A stretch of DNA of 64,000 bases, from assembly GCF_002234575.2 (NCBI RefSeq), contig NZ_CP022464.2:3286001-3350000 (forward strand), written 5' to 3'. Source of the DNA: Enterocloster bolteae. Its GTDB lineage: Bacteria > Bacillota > Clostridia > Lachnospirales > Lachnospiraceae. Position numbers and translations under genes: made by a program. Below are positions 7,589 through 17,400 of this stretch, piece after piece. Position 1 is the first letter of the stretch; every line of letters begins with the position of its first letter. The notes under the pieces were generated by a model. The model did no database searches. It saw only the letters and a list, made by a program, of their open reading frames with translations, and was not told where the DNA came from.

Positions 7589-9289
7589 TTACTCTCCCTG
7601 GAGCGCGTCATACCCCTGCTCTCCGGTACGGACCTTCACTACATTTTCCACTTCGTACACAAAAATCTTCCCGTCTCCGATATTGCCTGTGTAAAGAGCT
7701 TTCCTGGCTGTCTCTAATACATCCTCCACCGGTACCTTACTCACCACCACTTCCAGCTTCATCTTCGGAAGAAGGGCTGCTTCCTCCACCTTTATGCCGC
7801 GGTAGTAATTTACATGGCCTTTTTGCGTTCCGCAGCCCATGACCTGCGTGATGGTCATACCGGTAACTCCCAGCTCCGTCAGCGCATCCTTAAGGGCGGT
7901 GAACCTGGACTGGTTGAATACCACCACCACCTTGGACAGCTTGACACTAGCGGATACCGGCTTTGCCGAAGGGTAATGCTCCACCGGAACTGCCTTTTCA
8001 ACAGGGACACCTGTATCTGCTGCTCCTTCCTTTGCTTTTCCCATAAATACCATTGGCATGAAATCCGCATAGGAGCTGGCCAGATTGTGTTCCGTTACAT
8101 CCAGTCCCTTTGTCTCCTCCTCTTCGCTGGCCCTGAGACCAATGGTATGCTTCAGCACACGAAAGGTGATAATCATGGTCACGCTTACCCAAAGGATAAC
8201 GGAAACAACACCTAAAAGCTGTATTCCCAGGAAGGAGAAACCGCCTCCGTATGCAAGGCCTCCATCCACCGCAAAGACGCCGGTGAGAAGGGTGCCTGCG
8301 GCCCCGCACATGCCATGGACCCCGATGGCACCTACCGGATCGTCTATCTTACACACCTTATCAATGAATTCAATGCCGAATACCACCACAAAGGCTGCTA
8401 TGAGTCCGATAAAAAACGCGCCCGCCGGGCTGACCATATCACAGCCGGCTGTGATTGCCACCAGACCGGCCAGGGAACCGTTCAATGTCATGGAGATGTC
8501 CGGCTTTCTATAGCGCAGCCAGGTGATAATCATGGTGGCTACGGTGGCTGTGGCAGCCGCCAGGTTGGTGGTTACAAAGATATTGCCGGCAGAATATACG
8601 GCCGCGTCACTGTCCATGGCTACGGTGGAGCATCCGTTAAAACCGAACCAGCAGAACCACAGGATGAACACGCCAAGGGCGCCAAGGGTAAGGCTGTGGC
8701 CCAGAATCGCGTTTGGCTTTCCGTCCTCAGTGTACTTTCCCATACGCGGTCCCAGTACCCTGGCTCCAATCAGGGCCGCAGCCCCGCCGCACATATGGAC
8801 GGCTGTGGAGCCCGCGAAATCGTGAAATCCCATCCGGGCCAGCCAACCGCCGCCCCAAATCCAGTGTCCCGACACAGGATAAACCACTGCGCTGATGACA
8901 GCGCTGTAGATACAGTAAGAAATAAATTTGGTGCGCTCCGCCATGGCACCTGATACGATGGTTGCTGCCGTGGCACAGAACACAGTCTGGAAAATCAGAT
9001 AGGCGGGAAGGGGAACGCCGGCCGGAAGGATTCCGGAATAATCTCCCCGCACCAGCGGATCAAATCCTCCAATAAAAGCCCCCGCTCCTCCGAACATGAT
9101 GCCGAAGCCTGTAAGCCAGAACAAAGGGGTACCAATGGCAAAATCCATCAGGTTCTTCATGATAATGTTGCCTGCGTTCTTCGCTCTTGTAAAGCCGGTT
9201 TCCACCATGGCAAAGCCTGCCTGCATGAAGAAAACCAGGGCCGCGCCTAACAGGACCCAAATTGTGTTTACCGCTGAAAATTCCATCAT
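7589..9289 (-). CDS. amt: Ammonium transporter fused to a P-II regulatory domain
   Basis: Residues 1-405 form an Amt/Mep/Rh ammonium channel (MVETGFTRAKNAGNII near residue 28; later HMCGGAAALIGA). A linker leads to a P-II (GlnB/GlnK) domain at about 450-562, with TGMTITQVMGCG, the T-loop QKGHVNYYRGIKV and the B-loop TGNIGDGKIFVYEVENVV. In free P-II proteins this domain binds ATP, ADP and 2-oxoglutarate and plugs the channel; here it is tethered to it. The residue matching the uridylylated Tyr51 is Val (YRGIKV instead of YRGAEY), so uridylylation at that place is not possible. AGGAGG lies five bases before the ATG. Transcribed from its own promoter through a long leader. Confidence 0.92.
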   Translation of the reverse strand: MMEFSAVNTIWVLLGAALVFFMQAGFAMVETGFTRAKNAGNIIMKNLMDFAIGTPLFWLTGFGIMFGGAGAFIGGFDPLVRGDYSGILPAGVPLPAYLIFQTVFCATAATIVSGAMAERTKFISYCIYSAVISAVVYPVSGHWIWGGGWLARMGFHDFAGSTAVHMCGGAAALIGARVLGPRMGKYTEDGKPNAILGHSLTLGALGVFILWFCWFGFNGCSTVAMDSDAAVYSAGNIFVTTNLAAATATVATMIITWLRYRKPDISMTLNGSLAGLVAITAGCDMVSPAGAFFIGLIAAFVVVFGIEFIDKVCKIDDPVGAIGVHGMCGAAGTLLTGVFAVDGGLAYGGGFSFLGIQLLGVVSVILWVSVTMIITFRVLKHTIGLRASEEEETKGLDVTEHNLASSYADFMPMVFMGKAKEGAADTGVPVEKAVPVEHYPSAKPVSASVKLSKVVVVFNQSRFTALKDALTELGVTGMTITQVMGCGTQKGHVNYYRGIKVEEAALLPKMKLEVVVSKVPVEDVLETARKALYTGNIGDGKIFVYEVENVVKVRTGEQGYDALQGE

Positions 9290-9346
9290 ACATTCCTCCT
9301 TGAGGTTTTATTTTTGTTGGGGATGCGCATTCATGGGGGAATACGC

Positions 9347-9398
9347 AAAAAGAGGTGCATTACCCGCCCGGTACCTGGCTGCGGCAATACACCTCTTT
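9347..9398 (-). terminator. Terminator-like hairpin in the amt leader
   Basis: Thirteen-base arms AAAGAGGTGTATT and AATGCACCTCTTT (one G-U pair) enclose a GC-rich inner stem (CCGC/GCGG), followed on the minus strand by five T and GCG. It sits about 60 bases before the amt ATG and downstream of the amt promoter, so it can stop transcription before the gene: an attenuator by position. Confidence 0.7.
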
Positions 9399-9428
9399 GT
9401 GTATCTGTTATCTGCGCAGAAAATAGAG

Positions 9429-9459
9429 AAAGCGCCGGATGTCTAAGCACCGGCGCTTT
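9429..9459 (-). promoter_or_regulatory. First hairpin of the amt leader
   Basis: Perfect 10-base arms AAAGCGCCGG and CCGGCGCTTT with an 11-base loop. It begins about eight bases after the predicted start of the amt transcript. It has no good T-run on the minus strand but could also serve as terminator for the upstream gene at 9522-9815. Confidence 0.65.
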
Positions 9460-9473
9460 TCTTTATGTGGCTT

Positions 9474-9502
9474 ATTATAGTTTACACTTTACGAAAAGTC
9501 AA
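9474..9502 (-). promoter_or_regulatory. Strong sigma-A promoter for amt
   Basis: TTGACT (9497-9502) and TATAAT (9474-9479) are 17 bases apart. Transcription would begin near 9467, giving a leader of roughly 180 bases before amt. Confidence 0.8.
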
Positions 9503-9521
9503 TGACTAATCAGATTTATTT

Positions 9522-9815
9522 TTAACCCCGGCTCACAGCCTTCCATCTGGCTTTCTGGCCTTCAAACTGCTCGTTCAGCCAGTCCACTCCCTTTGCAATG
9601 CCGTCCGCGTCAAAGGACAGGATTTGCTGTTCCTTTTCTTCTTCCGGAGTAGCATCATAGCCATAGGGCTCAGGCCAAATGGTAACACTCAGGCGGGGGC
9701 CGTCCTCACCTTCCAAATCCAGCTTCTCCATACGAAAACGCATGCCGTTGTGGCTTCCTGTAAACTTCTCCTTTTTCAGGAAATTAACCGGCATAAAATC
9801 CCTTAACTCCAGCAT
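9522..9815 (-). CDS. Small conserved-looking protein of unknown function
   Basis: A 97-residue soluble protein, acidic, without signal or membrane segment. It has a compact pattern MPVNFLKKEKFTGS near the start and TIWPEPYGYDATPEEEK in the middle. I do not recognise a family with a known role. AAAGGAT lies before the ATG, and it follows the lipoprotein gene by 18 bases on the same strand, so the two are probably cotranscribed. Confidence 0.65.
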   Translation of the reverse strand: MLELRDFMPVNFLKKEKFTGSHNGMRFRMEKLDLEGEDGPRLSVTIWPEPYGYDATPEEEKEQQILSFDADGIAKGVDWLNEQFEGQKARWKAVSRG

Positions 9816-9833
9816 ATGCTATCCTCTTTTAAA

Positions 9834-10415
9834 CTACTTTTCATACTGGCTCAGCTCCACCAGGTTCATGGTCAGATCCGTGATGGTTTCATCGTCCACC
9901 TGGGCTGCCGTATAGAGTGTGTACTTGGTGCTTCCCCACTCCCATGAAGCCAGGCGGCCGCCGCTGTCCGTGGTCTTAATCAGGACCTCCAGGCTGGTTT
10001 CACCGTAATCATAGTTCTGTGCAATAGCCTCATCCTTAAATCGCTCGAAAATTCCCGCAAAGTCCTCTGCCGTATCCGAGGCCCTGTAGGTGTATGCCAC
10101 ACCGTCCAAAGTGAACTGGGCATCCGCTACCTCCTGGTTGATAATGAAAAAGCTGGTATCCTCAGCCCCCTCCGGCAGCACCATATGGACGCCAATGGCC
10201 TCAAAGGCCAGGACATCCTCTACCTCCACCATGGGATTGGGCAGTTCCTGGTTCCCGGCTTCCGGCTCTGTTGCTGTTTCTGCCGGAGCGGATGTCTCTG
10301 CCTCAGACGTCTTAGCAGGCTCCTTTTTGCTCCCGCATCCTGCGGCCAGCAGGGCCGTAAGCGCTATTGCCAGCAGAATACCCTTTCTGCCCATAAACCT
10401 TTTGATTCGATTCAT
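9834..10415 (-). CDS. Putative lipoprotein
   Basis: 193 residues. A lysine/arginine start and a hydrophobic stretch end in a lipobox (LAAGC), followed by a Thr/Glu/Ala-rich linker (about 30-55) typical of surface lipoproteins. The folded part has no recognised domain. The ATG at 10415 is chosen because AAGGAGGAATTAC lies before it and the signal peptide begins there; an ATG at 10451 would add twelve residues before the signal. It follows the ClC gene by 32 bases. Confidence 0.75.
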   Translation of the reverse strand: MNRIKRFMGRKGILLAIALTALLAAGCGSKKEPAKTSEAETSAPAETATEPEAGNQELPNPMVEVEDVLAFEAIGVHMVLPEGAEDTSFFIINQEVADAQFTLDGVAYTYRASDTAEDFAGIFERFKDEAIAQNYDYGETSLEVLIKTTDSGGRLASWEWGSTKYTLYTAAQVDDETITDLTMNLVELSQYEK

Positions 10416-10447
10416 GTAATTCCTCCTTCCATCCGTCCATGCACAGG

Positions 10448-12034
10448 TCACTGCCCTTTCTGCATGGGAGCCACCGTCTCACAATATTCCTGCAGCGCCT
10501 TGTGAAGCTGCCCCTGTGAAGTCTCGTCGCACAGCACCACTATCTTGTCACCTGCCCTGAGCGCGGTATCTCCTCTGGGCACAAACTCGGCCTCCCCGCG
10601 CATAAGGGATACCACCAGAGAGGTCCTTGGCCAGGCGATGGCTGAAACCTTCTTTCCCTCAGCTGCGCTTCCGTGGTAAATCATACCTTCCACCAGCACC
10701 TTTTCCCCTGTAAGCGTGACCTTTTTGTCCGGGTTCTGCTTTGCCAGAAGGCGGTGCAGAAGCTGGTCGTACACCGGTGCGCAGTGAACCATATCCGGAA
10801 CCAGATATGCTGCCAGTGAAACCATGGACAAGGTCAGCAGATGGGAAAAGGATCCTGTCATCTCACTAATCAGTATGATGCCTGTAATCGGCGCCCGCAC
10901 AATGGCGGAGAAATAGCCCGCCATGCCCAGGATAATGAAATTCCCCACCAGGCCGCTCAGTGAGGGGCTGACAAGAAGGGCCGCATTGTAATATATGCTT
11001 CCTATGATGGCCCCCATCACCAACAGGGGCAGGAAGATGCCTCCCGGAGCTCCGGATCCGAAGCTTATCATGCTGAAGGTGAATTTGACCACCAGCAGCA
11101 GACACAGCGCCCCAAGCGCCATCTCGCCCGTGGACAGCTCCTCCACCAGGGCATGGCCACCGCCCAGCACGCTGCGGTATGTAAAACCAAACACGCCTGC
11201 CAGCAGAAAGGGGATCAGAAGCTTCACCGTGCCCCAGGGGATTTTTCCGTACAAGTCCTGGGTTTTAGACAGGGTGGTATTATAAACCACGCCCATGGCT
11301 CCCATGAGCACACCCAGAACCAGCACATGTCCGTAGGTGCCAAGGGGCATCATATGGGTGATGTGAAAGGAAAATACCGGCGTAAGGCCGAATACATTCC
11401 TGGATACAAAATCCGAAGTAATGGATGCCGCCATGGAGGAAAGGAGAAGCTCCGGTGAAAAGTGCTTATGTACCTCCTCCAAAGAAAACAGTATGCCTGC
11501 AATGGGCGCATTAAAGGCGGCCGACAATCCGGCGCTGGCCCCGCAGGTAATCAGAAGTTTTTCCTCTGTTTTCACACGCTTGGCGGCTCTTGAGAACCCC
11601 TTTGCCGTCATGGCTCCCAGCTGAATGCTGGGGCCCTCGCGTCCCAGGGACAATCCGCATCCCAGGGATATAATGCCCCCTCCCAGCTTGGCAAGCAGCA
11701 CACGCCACCATTTTTCGTCAATTTCCCCGATGATTTCTCCTTCAATCTGGGGAATGCCGCTGCCTGATATCAGGGAATCCCATTTAAGGAGAAGGGACAC
11801 CACACACGCGGCAACGGCCAGAATCAGAATCCATACCGGCACAAACCAGGTATGGCTCTTACCATAGTCCAGTATCATGTTCAGCAGTATATCCGCGGAA
11901 CCGATGAGATAGCGGAAGGCCACCACCACGGCGCCTGCCAGGGCTCCCACCACTACCCCCTCTAAAATCAACTCATAACGAAAACTCCGGTAACGGTTAA
12001 TGGTATGAGTAACCGTATGTTCTTCCGGCTGCAT
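10448..12034 (-). CDS. ClC-family H+/Cl- exchange transporter with RCK_C domain
   Basis: 528 residues. The ClC chloride-site motifs are all present: GSGIPQIEGE near residue 90, GREGPSIQLG near 128, and GGIFLPLLVMGA in the second half. Both glutamates that mark exchangers rather than channels are there: the gating Glu in GREGP and the proton-side Glu in LFSLEEVHKHF. After the last helix comes a soluble TrkA-C (RCK_C) domain (about 440-520) that may bind a regulatory ligand. Such exchangers help in acid resistance or volume control. It lies between ilvA and the lipoprotein gene on the same strand, 33 bases after ilvA. Confidence 0.88.
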   Translation of the reverse strand: MQPEEHTVTHTINRYRSFRYELILEGVVVGALAGAVVVAFRYLIGSADILLNMILDYGKSHTWFVPVWILILAVAACVVSLLLKWDSLISGSGIPQIEGEIIGEIDEKWWRVLLAKLGGGIISLGCGLSLGREGPSIQLGAMTAKGFSRAAKRVKTEEKLLITCGASAGLSAAFNAPIAGILFSLEEVHKHFSPELLLSSMAASITSDFVSRNVFGLTPVFSFHITHMMPLGTYGHVLVLGVLMGAMGVVYNTTLSKTQDLYGKIPWGTVKLLIPFLLAGVFGFTYRSVLGGGHALVEELSTGEMALGALCLLLVVKFTFSMISFGSGAPGGIFLPLLVMGAIIGSIYYNAALLVSPSLSGLVGNFIILGMAGYFSAIVRAPITGIILISEMTGSFSHLLTLSMVSLAAYLVPDMVHCAPVYDQLLHRLLAKQNPDKKVTLTGEKVLVEGMIYHGSAAEGKKVSAIAWPRTSLVVSLMRGEAEFVPRGDTALRAGDKIVVLCDETSQGQLHKALQEYCETVAPMQKGQ

Positions 12035-12067
12035 AACGTTTCCCCCTGTATCCTTCTGGCCTGATGC

Positions 12068-13300
12068 CTACATCTCACTGTAGGTGCCCTTGAATTTTAC
12101 AAGCTTGGGACGGTAGCCCGCGCTGGTAAGGGCAGATACAATCTGATTCTTATGTTCTGTGCCGAACGCCTCCATGGTGATGCGCAACTCCACGGCAGCA
12201 TTTCGGTTGATGCTGATGAACTGGTTGTGCTCCAGCTTGATGATATTGCCCTGCTCCTTTGCAAGAAGGGCGGATACCCTGGCCAGCTCTCCCGGCTTGT
12301 CAGGAAGCAGCACGGACACGGTAAACACACGGTCCCTCTCAATCAGGCCGTGCTGCACGATGGAGGACATGGTGATGACGTCCATATTGCCGCCGCTTAA
12401 GATGGATACAATCTTCTTTTTCTGTACGTTCAGATGCTTTAAGGCCGCCACAGTCAGAAGGCCGGAATTCTCCACAACCATCTTGTGGTTTTCTACCATG
12501 TCAAGGAAAGCCACAATCAGCTCGCTGTCCTCGATGGTGATGATGCTGTCCACATTTTCCTGTATGTAAGGGAACAGCTTTTCGCCGGGACGCTTCACCG
12601 CCGTGCCGTCCGCAATGGTGTTCACCTGGGGAAGTCCCACCACCTTTCCCTCCTTAAGGGATACCTGCATGCAGTTGGCGCCTGCCGGCTCCACGCCAAT
12701 AACCTTAATCTTCGGGTTCAAAAGCTTGGCCAGTGTGGAAACGCCGGTACAGAGACCGCCTCCGCCGATGGGAACCAGGATATAGTCCACCGTGGGAAGC
12801 TCCTTGATGATTTCCATGGCAATGGTGCCCTGTCCCGTAGCCACGTCCAGGTCATCGAAAGGATGTACAAAGGTATATCCGAACTCCTCCGCCAGCTTAT
12901 AGGCGTGATCGCAGGCCTCATCGAACACGTCCCCCTCCAGCACCACGTCGGCGCCGTAGCTCTTGGTTCGGTTCACCTTCATAAGAGGCGTGGTGGTGGG
13001 CATGACAACAGTTGCCTTTACGCCGGCCAGCTTGGCTGCGTAGGCCACGCCCTGGGCATGGTTGCCGGCTGATGCAGTAATCAGTCCTTTGGACTTCTCC
13101 TCCTCGGTCAGGGTGTGTATCTTATAGTAGGCTCCCCTCACCTTATAGGCGCCCGTGTACTGCATGTTCTCCGGCTTGAAAAATACCTTGTTTCCTGTCT
13201 GGGCAGAGAAATACTCACTGTATACCAGTTTTGTCTCTGTGGTCACATCTTTCACAAGCTCGGAGGCCTCTTCAAATCTTTCCAGTGTCAGTTCTTCCAT
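12068..13300 (-). CDS. ilvA: Threonine ammonia-lyase
   Basis: 410 residues. A fold-type II PLP enzyme with the lysine in TGAYKVRGA near residue 53, the SAGNHAQGVA substrate loop, and the glycine loop VPIGGGGL near 185. It is followed by one ACT-like domain (VSVLLPDKPGELARVSALL, about 330-405). It deaminates threonine to 2-oxobutanoate, for isoleucine synthesis or for fermentation. A single short ACT domain is the form found in both catabolic and some biosynthetic clostridial enzymes, so the pathway cannot be fixed here. It has its own promoter (13335-13363). Confidence 0.9.
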   Translation of the reverse strand: MEELTLERFEEASELVKDVTTETKLVYSEYFSAQTGNKVFFKPENMQYTGAYKVRGAYYKIHTLTEEEKSKGLITASAGNHAQGVAYAAKLAGVKATVVMPTTTPLMKVNRTKSYGADVVLEGDVFDEACDHAYKLAEEFGYTFVHPFDDLDVATGQGTIAMEIIKELPTVDYILVPIGGGGLCTGVSTLAKLLNPKIKVIGVEPAGANCMQVSLKEGKVVGLPQVNTIADGTAVKRPGEKLFPYIQENVDSIITIEDSELIVAFLDMVENHKMVVENSGLLTVAALKHLNVQKKKIVSILSGGNMDVITMSSIVQHGLIERDRVFTVSVLLPDKPGELARVSALLAKEQGNIIKLEHNQFISINRNAAVELRITMEAFGTEHKNQIVSALTSAGYRPKLVKFKGTYSEM

Positions 13301-13334
13301 ATCTTGGTCCTTCTTTCCCTTACTTTTATCCTAT

Positions 13335-13363
13335 ACTATAGCACGTCAATGTATTAAATTCAA
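13335..13363 (-). promoter_or_regulatory. Promoter of ilvA
   Basis: TTGAAT (13358-13363) and TATAGT (13335-13340), 17 bases apart. The -35 overlaps the ftsY stop codon, so ilvA can be transcribed separately from the ftsY operon. Confidence 0.6.
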
Positions 13364-14313
13364 GATGGATTCTCCTCCGCCTGCTTCTGCACATGGAACA
13401 GGGCATTGACAAAGTCATCTGCATTGAATTTCTGCAAATCGTCTATCTTCTCCCCGATTCCAATATATTTTACAGGAATTCCCAGTTCGGACTGAATGGC
13501 CACGGCAATGCCTCCTTTGGCTGTGCCGTCCAGCTTGGTCAGGATAATGCCTGTGATGTCGGCAACCTCCATGAACTGGCGGGCCTGGGCCAGGGCATTC
13601 TGTCCCGTGGTGCCGTCTAACACCACCAGAGTCTCTCTGTAGGCATCCGGATACTCCTTGTCAATGATGCGGTTGATTTTCTTAAGCTCTTCCATCAGAT
13701 TCTTTTTATTGTGAAGCCTTCCGGCCGTATCACAGATAAGCACGTCCGCCTTCCTGGACTTGGCTGCCGCCACTGCGTCGTAGATAACAGCCGCCGGGTC
13801 GGATCCCTCCTGCTGCGCAATCAGCTCCACGCCGGCCCTTGATGCCCATTCGGTCAGCTGCTCAATGGCAGCCGCCCGGAAGGTATCTGCAGCCGCCAGT
13901 ATGACCCTGCGCCCGTCGTCCTTAAGCTGTCCGGCCAGCTTGCCCACAGACGTGGTCTTGCCCACTCCGTTGACGCCGATAACCAGAACCACGGACTTCC
14001 TGTGCTCAAATTCGTATGCGTTTTCCCCTAAGTCCATCTGCTCCTTGATGCTGTTGATCAAAAGCTCCTTGCACTCCTCCGGTTCCCGGATATGCTGCTC
14101 CTTCACCTTCTTGCGCAAATCCTCCACAATGGACATGGTGGTCTGGATTCCCAAATCTCCCATGATAAGGGTCTCCTCTATCTCCTCATAGAAATCATCG
14201 TCAATGGCGGAAAAACCACTGAAAATGGAGTCTATCCCTGACACGATATTGCTGCGGGTCTTGGCCAGGCCCTCTACCAGGCGCCCGAAAAAGCCCTTCC
14301 TTCCCTCTGCCAT
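13360..14313 (-). CDS. ftsY: Signal recognition particle receptor FtsY
   Basis: 317 residues. The helical N domain (about 1-95) is followed by the SRP-type GTPase G domain: P-loop GVNGVGKTT near residue 114, DTFRAAAIEQL, DTAGRLHNKKNLM and LTKLDGTAKGG. FtsY docks the signal recognition particle with its ribosome at the membrane. The long acidic N-terminal domain of enterobacterial FtsY is absent, as in most Gram-positives. It follows smc by about 100 bases in the usual rnc-smc-ftsY order. Confidence 0.96.
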   Translation of the reverse strand: MAEGRKGFFGRLVEGLAKTRSNIVSGIDSIFSGFSAIDDDFYEEIEETLIMGDLGIQTTMSIVEDLRKKVKEQHIREPEECKELLINSIKEQMDLGENAYEFEHRKSVVLVIGVNGVGKTTSVGKLAGQLKDDGRRVILAAADTFRAAAIEQLTEWASRAGVELIAQQEGSDPAAVIYDAVAAAKSRKADVLICDTAGRLHNKKNLMEELKKINRIIDKEYPDAYRETLVVLDGTTGQNALAQARQFMEVADITGIILTKLDGTAKGGIAVAIQSELGIPVKYIGIGEKIDDLQKFNADDFVNALFHVQKQAEENPS

Positions 14314-14392
14314 AAATCATTCTCCTTTTTGTGTCTTACATTTAGGTCTTATATACAATAAATATATATATGAATCATCATATCATAACTTT

Positions 14393-14423
14393 CACTATTT
14401 ATCCAGTTGCACTATTTATCCAG
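14393..14423. repeat. Tandem duplication around the smc stop codon
   Basis: CACTATTTATCCAG occurs at 14393-14406 and again at 14410-14423 (period 17). On the minus strand the first copy read supplies the last codons and stop of smc, the second lies just after it. Confidence 0.8.
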
Positions 14424-17400
14424 GTCATCCGCAATGAGGTTCACGCTGACCAGCGTGGATACGCCCTTTTCCTGCATGGTGATGCCGTAGAGGCGGTCCG
14501 CTGAGACCATGGTGCCTCTTCTGTGGGTGATGACAATGAACTGGGTATTCCTGGTCAGCTTGTGAAGGTATCCCGCGAAGCGGTCCACATTGGAATCATC
14601 CAGGGCCGCCTCAATCTCATCCAGAAGACAGAAGGGGGACGGCTTTAGGTTCTGGATGGCAAACAGCAGGGAAATGGCTGTAAGGGCCTTTTCACCGCCT
14701 GAGAGCTGCATCATATTCTGCAGCTTCTTACCGGGGGGCTGGGCAATGATCTGTATGCCTGCCTCCAGGATATCCTCGTCCTCCATCAGTTCCAGTGTGC
14801 CCCGTCCGCCTCCGAACAATTCCTTAAAGACCTTGTCGAATTCAGCCCGGATTTCACCGAACTTTTCTTCAAACTGGCGCCGCATCCCGGTATCCAGTTC
14901 CTCGATGATTTTCTCCAGCTCGGCCTGGGCAGTGACCAGGTCCTCATGCTGGGTGCGCATAAACTCGTAGCGCTCCGATACCTCTTTGTAATCCTCGATG
15001 GCGTTGACATTGATGTTGCCCAGTCCCTTTATCCTGGATTTCAATTCGTCTATGAGCTTCTTTACCTCAGGGACGGACTGGTATTCCTCTCTCTTAAGCT
15101 CCAGGGCCGTGGAATAAGTCATCTCATATTCAGACCACATATAGGCAGTGGACGCCTCCAGTTTTTCCTCCAGCTTTTCCCTCTGGGCCTGGATGCGGAA
15201 CATATCCTTGTCCAGCTCTGCCAGGCGGGCGGTCAGTTCCTCCCGCTTTGCCAGAAACGCCTTCTGCCTGGAGGACATCTCCTCCTTCTCGGACTCATGG
15301 CCAGCCATCACCTGTTCCAGCTCCTTCATATGCACCATGGCATTCTGAATCAGTTCTCCCAGATGGGCAATCTCCCGGCGTTTGCCCTCAATCACCTGTT
15401 CGGAATTTCCCGTGCCTTCGGCCAGTGAGTCAAACTCCTCCGTAAGCTTCTCTATTTCTCCGGACACACGGTCTGCGTTTTCGCGGATAAAGTCCTGTTT
15501 CTGGCGCAGGTTGGCTGCCTCCATCTGAAGGGCCGACAGGGCCGCAGCGCAGGTCTCCCGCTCTTTTCTGGAGGTCTCCAGAAGAACCGTCTTGTCCTCG
15601 ATCTCCTGGTTGGCCTGGGTGCTCACCTGCTCCAGCTCCCTGGAGTCCTGGGTGAGGGCTGTGCGGCTCTCATTGATTTCCTTTACCTGCTCTTCCAGCT
15701 GGCCGTGCTCGCGCACCAGGTCCGTGGATGACTCCGCTATCTCCGCTTTCTTGTCCTCCAGCTGGGATATGTTCATGCGGATGGTATTCTCCCGGATGGC
15801 CATGGACTGCATGTCGGCGCGCAGCTTCTCCAGTTCTCCCTTTTTCTCCTGGGCCATGGATTCTTCCAGGTTAAGCTCCTTTTGAATCTTCTCCACCTGG
15901 ACCAGGGCCTTGCTGCAGGTATTCTCTAACTCCTCAATCTCCCTGCGCCGCCCCAGCAGGTTGCTGGAATTCTTAAAGGCGCCGCCCGTCATGGAACCGC
16001 CGGCGCTTAAGAGCTCGCCCTCCAGGGTGACGATGCGGAGACTGTATTTATACTTTCTGGCCAGTGCAATGGCATTGTCGATGGTATCTGCCACCACCAC
16101 CCGGCCTAACAGATACCTGGCCAGGCCTTCATACCGTGAATCCACCTGGACCAGATCGCTGGCCAGCCCCAGAACCCCTTTCTCCTTCAGGGCGGCCGGC
16201 TGGGAAAATGTCTGTTTGCCGTTAATGCTGGTTAACGGCAGGAAGGTTGCCCTGCCGTATTTATTCTTCTTCAGATATTCAATCAGCTGTTTGGCCGTTG
16301 CCTCTGAATCCGTCACAATGTTCTGGATGCTTCCGCCCAGGGCTGTCTCGATGGCCGTCTCATACTTCTGGCTGGTGGTGATGATATCCGCCACCACCCC
16401 ATGTATGCCGTGTACCCGATCGCGCACCTCCATGACCCTGCGGATGCTGTTGCCGTAGCCGTCATAGCGTTCCGCCAGGTTTTTAAGAGATTCCAGCTTG
16501 GTGTAGGCCATATGGTATTCCTGCTGGGTATCGTTTAAATTCCGGTTCAGGCGGTGGGATTCCTGCTCAGCCTTAAGAAGGGCGTCCTCGGCTTCCTGAG
16601 CCGCGAACTGTTTTTTCTCCAGCTCCTCATTCAGCTGGTCCAACAAAGCCCGTTCCCTGCCGATAAGCTCGTCCTGCACCGACTCGTCGCTCTTGAATCT
16701 GAGAAGCTTTTGGGATACCTCGCTGCGCCGTAAATTCACCTGCTCCAGCATAGTCTCATACCGCTGCTGTCTGGCAGTCAGGGAGGCTCTCTCGTTGAGG
16801 GCCTGAATGATACTTGCCTTTGCCCCTTCAATGGCTTCCTCCAGCCGGCGGATGGACTCGTCCTGGTCCCCAAGACGGGCTCCGGCTTCCTCCTGGCGCT
16901 TTACAGCATCCCTCACCTGGTCGCCCATGGCCTTTCGTTCTTCTCTATAGGAGGCCAGCTGCTGATTCTTGGCAGCCAGCTCCTCCTTGATCACGTCCCG
17001 CCTGTGCTCCAGATGCTCCTGGTTCATCTCCTCCGTATGTATCTGTTCCTTCAGAACATTAATCTGGCCTTCCAGATTCCCCTTCAGCACAGTGCCCTGG
17101 CTCAGCTCATCCCGGTCAGCTGCCATGCGGCGCTCCAGGTCCGCCAGAGTCTGCTCCAGCTCCTCGTATCCGGCCTTCAGGCGCTCAGACTCCCTGCCCG
17201 TGTCCTCCATATCGCCGGAGAGAACCTGATGGCGCTTCTCCACTTCCTCCAGCTGCGTGCCTGTTCCCTCTGTCTCCATGAGGAAGAGGTTGGCATCGCA
17301 AATCTTAAGGCTGTCCTTTAACTGAAGATACTCCCTGGCTGCCCTGGACTGACGTTCCAGGGGACCTACCTGCTTCTCCAGCTCAGAGAGGATATCGCTT

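Noticed and set aside
8315..8953. Plus-strand frame of 212 codons inside amt
   Set aside because: Opposite-strand shadow of a clearly coding region; no ribosome site.
9345..9502. ANTAR-type antitermination motif in the amt leader
   Set aside because: Two hairpins are in the right order, but the hexaloops with A at 1 and G at 4 could not be found; kept only as an unassigned leader.
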